Shown: positions 21,740-30,537 of the stretch, one piece after another
Position numbering within the stretch: position 1 is the stretch's first letter
How the letters are laid out: each line of letters begins with the position of its first letter
Translations under genes and position numbers: made by a program
The notes under the pieces: generated by a model
Databases searched by the model: none
What the model was told of the DNA's origin: nothing
What the model saw: only the letters and a program-made list of their open reading frames with translations
Assembly (NCBI GenBank): GCA_916613615.1
Contig: OU744727.1
Location: forward strand, 3,440,593 to 3,504,592
Source of the DNA: Steromphala cineraria
Taxonomy: Eukaryota; Mollusca; Gastropoda; Trochida; Trochidae
Direction of reading: 5' to 3'
Length of the DNA: 64,000 bases

Positions 21740-22956
21740 TGGTGTCGGGGATGCTGGACGCCAGGGGATCCGCCCCGCCCGCTAGCGGACGACGGGAGGT
21801 GACTCCCCCCCCGGAGGAGGAGTTCACCCACGAGTCTCCTTCCCCTCCGCCTCGCTCCGGCCGTAGGGTCACCCTCCGCTACCCGGAGGTCTCCCCCAGT
21901 GACACGTCCACCCCCGCCTTGTTCCCTGATCACTTGGATCACCAGTTCGTCGACACGACGAACCCTCCCCTCATTCCCATCACCGAAACAGGGAACGGGA
22001 GCACAGCGGGTTCGGACGCGGCCGATAAAATGGACGCAGTGGCGGAGTGGGCGGGACTTAGTCTACAGGAGGTGGACGAATCCCCGTCCTCCTCTAAGCT
22101 GGCTCGCTTGGAGTCATTCTGTGAGGAGGAAGCCCCTCGTTGCTCGAGGCAGGTCTTTCCCCCCCATCGGCTGTTTGACACGGCGGGAAGGGATTTTAAT
22201 TCGGCGATCTCGGCTGCCGCGCAGGGTAAGCTCATTCCCCCCCTTGTTTTGTCGGACCGTCAGCGGTCCACCCTCCCGGTGGCGGACCCCCCGATTCCTC
22301 TCAACCCTCCGATCTTGGACGAGGACATTAGGCAGGTCGCCACACCCTCCGCGGCTCACCACATGTCGGACGCCCATCTCGTCCACCTGGACAAAGAGGC
22401 TAGATCCATCCTGGGGACAGTGAACTCTGTCGCCCACGCCTGCAAGGCAATGACGGCCTTCGCCAGGGAGGCGGAGATGGAGAAGGGGTCCCCGGCCCTC
22501 TACCGCGCGTTCGGCTCCGTGGCGGGAGGACTAGCGCAGGTAATGCTCAGCGCTGGGCGTATCTCGGCGGGGATCACCAACCTACGCAGGGATGGGTTCC
22601 TTGGTCGGACAAACCTTCCCGTCGGGATTCGCAGCAATCTCCGTGGAGTCTCGGGGACAGCTAGCACTCTCTTCGCTGGGGCTATTCCGGAAGCCCTCCG
22701 ACAGCGTCAGGAAGTCCAGCAGCAGGACCTGACCAACAGGTTGGCGGGTGAACGGAGGCAAGGGTTCACTACGCCAAAGAAGGGGAAGCAGACACCTCAG
22801 CTTCGCACTCCCAAGACGGGGGGTGTGTCGTTTCGGTTCGGGGGTCGGGGAGAGAGAGACTCGGGGAACGTCTCCGACCCCACACCAGGCAAACGCACTC
22901 CCCAAAAGAAGTGGACCAAGCGAGGGAAGGGTCCCTTCACCCCGAGGAAGCAGTGA
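21739..22956 (+). CDS. DIRS ORF1, C-terminal part
   Basis: 405 codons in the next frame from the ATG at 21739, sharing one base with the preceding TGA. The first part is proline and acidic rich (PPPEEEFTHESPSPPP). The middle is more structured, from about DKMDAVAEWAGLSL through HLVHLDKEARSILG to REAEMEKGSPALYRAFGSVA, and reads like a capsid-type helical region. The last ~80 residues are basic and glycine/threonine rich, ending with KRTPQKKWTKRGKG and TPRKQ. Its 3' end overlaps the open frame of the RT ORF. The role (nucleocapsid-like RNA binding) is inferred from position and composition. Either the join to the upstream part is a frameshift mutation, or the overlapping TGATG allows reinitiation. 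Confidence 0.7.
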   Translation: MVSGMLDARGSAPPASGRREVTPPPEEEFTHESPSPPPRSGRRVTLRYPEVSPSDTSTPALFPDHLDHQFVDTTNPPLIPITETGNGSTAGSDAADKMDAVAEWAGLSLQEVDESPSSSKLARLESFCEEEAPRCSRQVFPPHRLFDTAGRDFNSAISAAAQGKLIPPLVLSDRQRSTLPVADPPIPLNPPILDEDIRQVATPSAAHHMSDAHLVHLDKEARSILGTVNSVAHACKAMTAFAREAEMEKGSPALYRAFGSVAGGLAQVMLSAGRISAGITNLRRDGFLGRTNLPVGIRSNLRGVSGTASTLFAGAIPEALRQRQEVQQQDLTNRLAGERRQGFTTPKKGKQTPQLRTPKTGGVSFRFGGRGERDSGNVSDPTPGKRTPQKKWTKRGKGPFTPRKQ

Positions 22957-22987
22957 CTCGTGGCGCACGCCTCTGCTCCCTCCACCT

Positions 22988-24898
22988 ATGACTGTTCCCT
23001 GGGATGGCCCTGTCGGAGGGCGTCTCGGACAGTTCGTGGCGAACTGGAGGCAGCTAGGCCTAGATCCGTTCGTATGTCGGATTCTGGTGCGGGGGTTTCA
23101 GATACCAGTCTTATCTCCCCCTCCGCTCACCTGTTATCCAACGGAGCGTCCGCTGGCAGCCGACAGGCTCGCCCTCACGTTGGAACAGGTGGAGATTCTC
23201 ATCTCCAAGGAGGCGGTGGAGGAAATCCCGCTCCAGGATCTCTCCCCCGGGTTCTACTCACCCGTGTTCGTCCGACCCAAGAGAGACTCGAAAAAATGGC
23301 GGCTCATTCATGATATGTCCGTGTTCAACTGCTCCTACCTCGTACGGCCGCCATATTTTCGTCTCTTGACTGTGTCGTCAGTAATGCTATTACTGGAGCG
23401 ATCGGACTGGATGATATCCCTGGATCTTCAGGACGCGTACTTGCACATTCCCATCTTCCGGGAACACCGCAAGTACATCCGCTTCGTCCTGGGGGGGCGC
23501 CACTTCCAGTGGAACGTGCTCCCGTTCGGGATATCATCCGCTCCGTGGCTATTCACCAGAGTGACTCAGCCGGTCGTCCAATTACTTCACCATCACGACG
23601 TACAGTTCGCTATGTACCTGGACGACGGGTTCAGTCACCACCGCTCTCCCGCGGTCCTCGGGGAGCAGCGGGACTTCGTGATCGGCCTGTTCAGGAGGCT
23701 GGGGTGGCTGGTAAACCTGGACAAGTCGGACTTACAACCCACCACCTCGCTCACCTTCCTTGGCGCCAGACTGGACACCGTTCAGTACAGGGCGTTCGTT
23801 CCCCAGGAACGGATGGCCAGGATAGACAGTCTATTGGATCGGGGACTTAGGGGTCCGCTTCTGCTCCGACAGTGGCAGCGGATCTTAGGCTTACTCACCT
23901 CAGCTCAGGACCTCACCGCGAGGGGACGGCTGGAGCTGAGGCCTCTTCAGGTTTTTCTAAACCCTCACGTCAGGGAGGAAGTGTGCAGGCACGCATTCCC
24001 GCTCCCCCAGCGGCTCGTCCCTCACCTAGCCTGGTGGAGGGTGGAGGCGAATGTCTTCGCGGGTGTTCCCCTCAGACCTCCCGCAGCGACCGCCCATCTC
24101 TTCGTGGACGCGTCAAAGCAGGGGTGGGGGGCCCACCTGGGAACGGAACAGACCGCGGGGCTCTGGTCATTGACCCAGCGCACGCGACACATCAACGAGC
24201 TGGAGATGGAGGCGATCAGACTGGCAATATGTCACTGGTCCGCTCTGCTATGGGGACAAGTGCTACTTGTGCACACGGACAGCTCTACGGCAACGTGGGG
24301 GATAAACAAACAAGGGTCAACCAGGGCTACGGCCATCCTCCAATTAGCACTGGACCTCTTCCGCTTGACAGACAGGCTGCACATGTCGGTCCGTGCGGTA
24401 CACATACAGGGGGTGAAGAACGTCCTAGCGGACCCTCTTTCCAGGCCGGACAAACCACCGTCCACGGAGTGGAAACTTCTCCCCCAGGCGTTCCAACAAG
24501 TGTGCCAGCACTTCGGAAGACCACACATAGACCTCTTCGCGACCCGGCTAAACCACCAGCTGCCGGTCTATGTGTCTCCCGTCCCCGATCCCGGGGCGTG
24601 GGGCTTAGACGCTCTGTCGTGCGAATGGGAGGGGATGGACGCCTACGCTTTCCCTCCCCCGAGCATTCTCACTCAAGTGGTGGCGAAGATCGAGGCGACA
24701 CGGTCGATCAGGCTAATCCTGATAGCTCCCTTCTGGCCAGCGAGGCCGTGGTTCGTACCCCTGCGGAGGATGTGTCAGGGGGATCCAATCCCCATTCCTC
24801 TCAGGTGGAATCTCTTAGTGAGCGAGCCAAGCGGGCGGGTGCACGAGAACCCGCAAGCACTGGACCTTCACGCTTGGCTTGTTTCCAAAAGGGGCTGA
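22988..24898 (+). CDS. DIRS reverse transcriptase / RNase H with Dam-like C-terminal region
   Basis: 636 codons from the ATG at 22988. The frame is open from 22748, but the extra residues mirror ORF1 in another frame. Order: RT with VRPKRDSKKWRLIHDMS, the LDLQDAY box (D146), FGISSAPWLF and the catalytic YLDD (210-213). Then RNase H with D374 (FVDASKQGWG), E406 (NELEMEAIRLA), D431 (HTDSS) and D482 (LADPLSR), so all four acidic residues are present. From residue 513 (HIDLFATRLN ... DALSCEW ... AYAFPP) follows the conserved segment that DIRS elements carry after RNase H, described as related to phage Dam methylases; whether it is enzymatic is doubtful. The protein copies element RNA into DNA. 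No stop or frameshift interrupts it. It overlaps the recombinase ORF at its 3' end. Confidence 0.93.
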   Translation: MTVPWDGPVGGRLGQFVANWRQLGLDPFVCRILVRGFQIPVLSPPPLTCYPTERPLAADRLALTLEQVEILISKEAVEEIPLQDLSPGFYSPVFVRPKRDSKKWRLIHDMSVFNCSYLVRPPYFRLLTVSSVMLLLERSDWMISLDLQDAYLHIPIFREHRKYIRFVLGGRHFQWNVLPFGISSAPWLFTRVTQPVVQLLHHHDVQFAMYLDDGFSHHRSPAVLGEQRDFVIGLFRRLGWLVNLDKSDLQPTTSLTFLGARLDTVQYRAFVPQERMARIDSLLDRGLRGPLLLRQWQRILGLLTSAQDLTARGRLELRPLQVFLNPHVREEVCRHAFPLPQRLVPHLAWWRVEANVFAGVPLRPPAATAHLFVDASKQGWGAHLGTEQTAGLWSLTQRTRHINELEMEAIRLAICHWSALLWGQVLLVHTDSSTATWGINKQGSTRATAILQLALDLFRLTDRLHMSVRAVHIQGVKNVLADPLSRPDKPPSTEWKLLPQAFQQVCQHFGRPHIDLFATRLNHQLPVYVSPVPDPGAWGLDALSCEWEGMDAYAFPPPSILTQVVAKIEATRSIRLILIAPFWPARPWFVPLRRMCQGDPIPIPLRWNLLVSEPSGRVHENPQALDLHAWLVSKRG

Positions 24899-25968
24899 AA
24901 CGGGCGGGCTACTCGGAGAAAGTCGCAGCTGCGGTTTCCTCGGCCCAGCGTGTCACCACCCGTAAGCTGTACGACGTACAGTGGGGGTCATTTGCCACTT
25001 TCTGTGCAGACAAGGGCTGGGATGTCCAGGTAGCGATCGTTCCCCAGGTGGCGGAGTACTTAGTGTACCTCCGGGAGGAGAGGGGACTTAAGGCCTCCTC
25101 TATTAACACCCACCTAGCGGCAATCATGTCGGTCTTACGCAAGCGGGACCCCGCGGTGGACATCTCCGTTCTCAAGGAGGTGATCAGGACCTTTCGTCAG
25201 GAGGACGGGCGGCTCAAACCTAGACCTCCCGAGTGGGACCTAGCGATTGTCCTCGAGCATTTATGCTCGGACTTCTACGAACCCCTGACAGAATCCATCA
25301 TTCTCCGACTGACGGTCAAGACCGCCTTCCTGGTGGCGATGGCTTCGGCCGCCAGGATCTCAGAGCTACACGCACTTCAGGCCGACTTGCTCCGGTTTGA
25401 AGCGAGGGATGGGGGTAAGGCCACGCTGGGACTTGCTCCGGACTTCGTTTGCAAGAACCAGGGGTCTGACGAACGGGGCAGGGTATTCCACATTCCCGCC
25501 CTCTCAGATTCGGTCTCTCCCACGGACGAAGAGAGCAGACTCCTCTGTCCGGTCCGAGCTCTTCGGGTTTACGCTGAACGCACGCGTTCTCTCCGCCAGG
25601 GGAGGAGGAGACTTTTCCTTCCTCACTCCCAGCGTAGCACGAAGGAGATAGACAAACGTCTCTTGGGTGTCTATCTGCGGTCCGCTATCCTGGATGCCTA
25701 CAAAGCCAAGGAGTTAGCCCCGCCGGCTCGGACTAATCCCCATTAGATCAGAGCGATCTCAGCCACTATGGCTTTTCACAGCAACATCGCCGTAGCGGAC
25801 ATCATGCCGGGCTGTTTCTGGAAGTCCGGCATGGTTTTCGCTAACCACTACCTCCGAGACGTGTCCACGGAAGACCTTGCGGGCGTGGCCAGGCTGGGGC
25901 CACAGGTGTTCGCGCAGCATCGCACTGCGGGTGCGGCTTCCCCTAGAGGGGTCTCAGCTCATCGATAG
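24625..25968 (+). pseudogene. DIRS tyrosine recombinase, interrupted by TAG in the HxxR box
   Basis: The frame overlaps the end of the RT ORF. 24625 is the nearest in-frame ATG, but recognisable homology starts only about 24810 (SQVESLSERAKRAG), so the true start is uncertain. An N-terminal SAM-like region (YSEKVAAAVSSAQRVTTRKLYD ... YLVYLREERGLKASSINTHLAA, quoted in pieces) precedes the catalytic domain. The first arginine is at 25354-25356 (ASAARISELHA). The HxxR box has histidine at 25741 and arginine at 25750, but TAG (25744-25746) lies between them. The frame then continues to a conserved tryptophan at 25819 and the nucleophilic tyrosine at 25849 (FANHYLRD), ending at 25968. Such recombinases integrate the circular DNA form. 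Without readthrough this copy loses the second arginine and tyrosine. Confidence 0.85.
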
Positions 25969-25995
25969 GTCTTGTTTTGCTTTCTGTTGTTTTTC

Positions 25996-26001
25996 AATAA
26001 A
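25996..26001 (+). terminator. Candidate polyadenylation signal of the DIRS element
   Basis: AATAAA 28 bases after the recombinase stop, upstream of the internal complementary region. Its position suits the 3' end of an element transcript, though DIRS transcripts usually extend into the right repeat. Confidence 0.4.
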
Positions 26002-26164
26002 CTTAGCATCGCAACTCCGTGTGTCGTTTGTTCTTTCTTCCGGCCGGGCGGGCTTCCCTCCTTAGGAGGGGAACTGGGCACCCGCCGTTAGTTAGACGTA
26101 GTGGGGGGAGTAACTGCTCTCCTGCCGCCTCGCTCTCGCAGCCCTCCACCCTCTGTGGTAGTCG

Positions 26165-26255
26165 GGGCTACGGTGAGTCGGAGACGGTATAGTACGTTAA
26201 ATAATAGTACGTTTTTGAGTAAACGTCATTATTTGTACTTACCGTCGACGACTCA
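26165..26255 (+). repeat. DIRS internal complementary region
   Basis: 26165-26205 is the exact complement of the left outer end (20126-20166). 26203-26255 is the exact complement of the right outer end (26451-26503). The two halves overlap by AAT at 26203-26205, which is what a template for joining the two ends of a circle should look like. Confidence 0.95.
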
Positions 26256-26333
26256 CCAATCTTTATTTCCCACCCATGCCTCCCCTCCTGCGAGTAGGTT
26301 CGATCTAGCGTTCACTGGCTCCAGGTAGGTTGG

Positions 26334-26449
26334 ATGAGGTTTTGGTGACGTAGACATAGGGGGCGTGGCGGGGATGTGCAGGTAACTCCCGTGTTGTTTT
26401 TTCTGTGTTATGGGTCGAGAGATGATTGATAGGCAATCAATGGGCTACG
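26334..26449 (-). repeat. DIRS right inverted terminal repeat (core)
   Basis: Exact reverse complement of 20159-20274. The outer extension to 26503 (AAATAATGACGTTTACTC ...) is unique to this end. Confidence 0.95.
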
Positions 26450-26503
26450 TTGAGTCGTCGACGGTAAGTACAAATAATGACGTTTACTCAAAAACGTACT
26501 ATT

Positions 26504-28357
26504 TTCGATGAATTACCTGAGGTCACTCATCTATTATAGGTTCAGAACGATGACTGTCGCAGACTCAATTAGCGCCCTGTCACTAATAAGGAATTAACAT
26601 AAGTCTGAAGATAATCAGGCTTGACACCTGCTTAGAGCAACTAATTACTTATTACAAACGAGAGTGTACACAGAAAGGTCTCGACAGGTTTGACAAAGAA
26701 ACATAACGGCTGATAGCATTCAAATTGTTCAACGAGGACATTACGGATTAAACATATGTCATACAAATGCTAGGTTCTACATGTATGTTCTGTTAATTTT
26801 AGTATTTGCTTTTTTTATTTGCTTAGTTATTGTTATTTTTCAAGAAGTTATTCTTTTGATGACAAATAAAAAGACTTAAAAGGAATCAGGTATTTAGATG
26901 GTGATAATGTTATTTTGAATATAGGTTTTAGATATGTTGCATTTCAGCACAGTGTTGCTTTAGTTCCTTATCAATTTAAACTTTCAGAAGTTGTTGACAC
27001 TTCAAAAGTCATTGGCTAAATTTGTATTTCTCACCTCCACTCTGATTCTGATACAACGAATATTTCTTTGTTTTATTCCATTTCTATGCTTTTGATTGAA
27101 AAATACAAACCACTTTTTTAATAGTTTAGTTTTCTGAAGGAAGTTTTGATACGTGCTACGCATGGCTAGATTTACAAACATCCTTCAAATCGTTAGATTT
27201 TAAGTCTGAGTTGTACAAGAACTTGATAACACATAAACTTTTAACTAGGTATCGGGCTACAAGAATATTTCAAAGAATTTATAACTGGTAACCTCGACCC
27301 TAGACCTTGAATACAAACACGTGAAAGGTATAAGGAGGAAGTAATGTAAGAGTTCTCGAAACATTAATTGGGAAAACTTACAGCCAAACTAGCTATGGCA
27401 ATAATCTCGTAACCTTGACCATAGATATTCGCTTATCCTTTATTTATTACTAGTGTTAATAGTTACCTTTGACCGATATAAGCGAAAATCTTTGTTAAAA
27501 CAAACGAAACTTTAACCCAAGGTTATCGTGTTAACCAGGAAATGTCATGTGTTTTTAACTCTTAACCTTGACCTTAAATGTGAACATGTCGAAATCCCGA
27601 AGTTTTTAGGAGTAAATTGTGGATACGAGTTCTGAAAGTTCCAGAGAGAAAAGGTTTAAGCTAACATACAACAGGGCGGCTACTATCATAACAAACCGAA
27701 AAAGGGTTAAAGTAAATGTTAACAAGGTAAAGGTAAAACGCTTTGGAATGAAAAGTACTTGTTGATCTATTTCACTATAAATCTCAGTTAGGAAGCACCA
27801 CCTTCAAACTTTTTGTGAGGCTTTATAGAATACAAATTAAGAACACTTTAGATCCCCCGTTTGTATTTGCATGGGGTTAATGTGTTTCTTGAAAACGTTC
27901 ATTCTGGTAGCTGGAAAGGCGTACTTGCAGCTTGAGTTGATTGAGATTTGTCTACAGAAACTAATTGTAGGTAAATGATTGATGAGGGTATGGTCAATGT
28001 TTAATTACCTTCCTCTGGGAAATCTGTAGTGTCTCTCTTGATGTAGGTTTAGGTTTTTAAAAAGGGAATGGAGATCCCTGTGGGTCTTAGTGTGTGGATA
28101 GAACATAATTTATACTCAGAATATCTCAAATGCTCAATTTGGTGTTATTTAAATCGCGTCAAGACGAAATTAACATGAACTTAACAATCCACGAAATGTA
28201 TATTAAAAATAGATTTGTACCAGTCGATGAGATGTGTTTGTAATGTAAGGAATGGTGAGTTGTCAGAATAAAGCTTTTGGCTATCATTTCACCCGAAATA
28301 ATATTAGAGCAACTAAAATGCCGGACATAACATGGAGTACTATACTCGCCTGGTTCT
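26504..28357. other. Non-coding region, old repeats
   Basis: No gene. 26520-26660 belongs to a dispersed family also seen at 17345-17460, 54140-54260 and 63785-63900, with CTCAATTAGCGCCCTGTCAC and GCAACTAATTAC motifs. 27280-27600 has several scattered CCTTGACC motifs without a clear period. 27855-28090 resembles 18040-18260. Confidence 0.5.
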
Positions 28358-28431
28358 ATAATGCTGAGGAATATATGGATGACAACTTCTTTGTTCATTG
28401 TATGCGACGTTTTGACACAGATTCTTGTGTC
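28358..28431 (+). repeat. 74-bp inverted repeat, left arm
   Basis: From ATAATGCTGAGG to GATTCTTGTGTC. It is the reverse complement of 29093-29166 with about one mismatch. It probably represents an inverted, truncated terminal repeat of the Penelope-like element. Confidence 0.85.
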
Positions 28432-28632
28432 GTTATCAATCAGAGGAAGAGTAATGAGGTAGGGGCATATATATAAGTAAATAGTACAATGCACAGTGAC
28501 AACAACTTAATGAAGAGAGTAAATGTAATTACATGTAAACAAGGATGAGTGGTAGGAAACCAGTAATGTACAATGCAGTGCGTTACATTTAATTGATAGA
28601 GGCCAGTGATGTACATGAGTAATTACAGTTAA

Positions 28633-29092
28633 TTAATTAAGGAGAAGATCATAGGCTGACGGGATGAAGTAACCTTGATCGCGGTTAATTGATGGCTGAA
28701 TCTTTTTGATTTCCAAAGCTTCTCTTAATTTTCGAAGTCGGTAATCCGGTTGATTGATAACAAGGCATTTGGTTTCTGACCATTGTATTTGATGATTGGG
28801 GTTGGCTTTGATGTGGTCGGATATTGCTGATTTGCTGTCCAAGTTGTTTACTGATGTTTGATGTTCCTTTAGTCTTGTGTTGATAGGCCTGGATGTCTCA
28901 CCTACGTAGTTATGTCCACAGTCGCAGTTTATTTTGTAAACAACTCCTTTTGGATTGTTGTTGGAAGCTGATTGTTTTTTTCCATTGGCATGAAGTAAGT
29001 TCTGTAGGTTTTGAGATGATGAAAAGATGGTGTCGATGCCGGCCTGTTGTTTGAGTAGTCTGCTGATGTGGTGAGATGGCTTTCCTATGTAG
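28633..29092 (-). pseudogene. Penelope-like element, GIY-YIG endonuclease fragment
   Basis: Minus-strand frame ending at 28633 carries YIGKPSHHISRLLKQQAGI (linker typical of Penelope-like ORFs). It then carries a GIY-YIG nuclease: VVYKINCDCGHNYVGET (VYK and YVG standing for GIY and YIG), a following RLKEHQ with the conserved arginine, a SAISDH segment, REALEI with the candidate catalytic glutamate, and a closing INRDQGYFIPSAYDLLL. The nuclease domain is complete in length and has no stop. The reverse transcriptase domain is missing, and the frame upstream of 29092 is sequence of the inverted repeat. So this is a 5'-truncated copy in which only the C-terminal nuclease survives. Single-strand nicking for retrotransposition is the family role. 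Confidence 0.88.
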
Positions 29093-29166
29093 GACACAAG
29101 AATCTGTGTCGAAACGTCGCATACAATGAACAAAGAAGTTGTCATCCATATATTCCTCAGCATTAT
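29093..29166 (-). repeat. 74-bp inverted repeat, right arm
   Basis: Partner of 28358-28431. It abuts the nuclease coding remnant directly, so element coding starts where the repeat ends. ORFs that cross it (28910-29305 and 28633-29214) only borrow repeat sequence. Confidence 0.85.
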
Positions 29167-30537
29167 TGTCATCCCAACTTCTAAAATGCCTCTCAAAGAA
29201 TTCGCCTGGTTCATTAATCAGATAAGTTATGATGGCCAAAATGTATCTAGTTATCTTTAGGTTCAATTCATCTCTCCATGCTAAGGTCGATGCATAATGT
29301 CTCACATAAAATTGTGTTTTGTAATGAGTGGCTATTAATAGAGTCTATCTATATAATAACTTTCGATTGCTCTGGGTGATAATTTCATATACTCTGATAA
29401 TGAAATTCCGAGAGAAAGCTTATCAGTAGGTCTACAAGATATATAGTTTTGTCTGCACATATGCGAAGCACATATAATCAATATAACTAGCAATACATTG
29501 TACCTTCCACAAACAGGCGTCACACAACCAACAAGTTTATCACCTTTATTCGACGCATTCATTTCATACATATATTTCCGTATAGAGCATACCGTCGGTG
29601 CAAGTACCTGTCAACTTCCGTTCAGTCTGGTTTGGGAACCTTGAATACATCAATGAACAAAGAAGCAGACTTTACGATCTCCGGAAACAGATTCAACATT
29701 CTTTTATTCATGGTTTGATATTTCTAACCATACCAGAATTATATATTCATATATTAATCTGCAGAAAAGCGTCTATATGCACTCAATTTCCTGTGTAGGC
29801 TGGTTTATAATTAAGTCAAAATGATGGGTTTGTTGTTACGTAATGATGATTATTGAGAAATCTAAGATCTGCTTTGACAATTTATCGGATACATGATTCT
29901 CTATCTCTTATCTCTTGATTTAAAAACTTTTCATTGTTAAGCAAATGTTGATAAGGAAGTGAACATATGATGTCAAACATGTATGACCACATCAGTGGCG
30001 AAAGTAATTTTTATTGGATTTTTATAACAGTTTGTAGATTGTGTAAATGGTATCCTTGAACTCCATTTAACACAATATTGCAGTAGCATAAGATGGGAGG
30101 TTTAATAGAAGGCAATATGGCAAAATATTTAAGTGTGATATTTCTTTAATAAAAGGCTTTTTCGTACCCAACGATTCATAGTTTTAAGATAAGTACATTG
30201 GATCAAACATGCACAAACATTTCAGGATACACAGAAGAAACGAACCATACAAACATTGGAAGATATATGACACAATGTATTTTTTTTCTAGTGAATAAGG
30301 AACGATTCAGATTAGATTCTGACTGGAAAATTCTGGACCCCCAGTTTTGATATAAAAAAGCTTTTTAAAATTATGAAATCCTTATTCAGCTTATTAAGCC
30401 AAACCTCCATCAGTTGCTTAACTTCTTATCTTGAATTTGGAATGGACCTAATCCTATTTCAAACATATACTATCTAATATTTGATTGACATAAAGGGTAA
30501 AAAAAACCCGCTTTCTACGATCAAATACTTCTTTCCA
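29167..30537. other. AT-rich region without gene
   Basis: Short ORFs at 29335-29571 and 29598-29798 have no recognisable motif. No repeat shared with the rest of the window was noticed before the first large unit begins near 30538. Confidence 0.45.

Larger units (their letters stand above)
20126..26503 (+). mobile_element. Complete DIRS-like tyrosine-recombinase retrotransposon
   Basis: A 6.4-kb element with the full DIRS architecture: inverted terminal repeats (perfect over 20159-20274 and 26334-26449) with different outer extensions. An internal complementary region (26165-26255) is the complement of the left outer end joined to the complement of the right outer end. It carries ORFs for a gag-like protein, RT/RNase H with a C-terminal Dam-like region, and a tyrosine recombinase, all plus strand and overlapping. 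ATT stands at both ends (20126-20128, 26501-26503) and once, as AAT, in the internal region, and there is no longer target duplication. That fits recombinase-mediated insertion of a circular DNA intermediate. The element is much richer in G+C than its flanks. Two lesions (ORF1 frame break, recombinase stop) suggest this copy is not autonomous. Confidence 0.95.

Noticed and set aside
23872..24624. N-terminal extension of the recombinase frame across the RT gene
   Set aside because: It is an alternative frame of conserved RT/RNase H codons with no recombinase similarity.
29060..29120. Possible hammerhead ribozyme: GACACA-loop-TGTGTC followed by GAAACGTC, as in some Penelope-like elements
   Set aside because: No CUGANGA core lies directly 5' of the stem on either strand and no stem III partner follows GAAAC, so the fold does not close.
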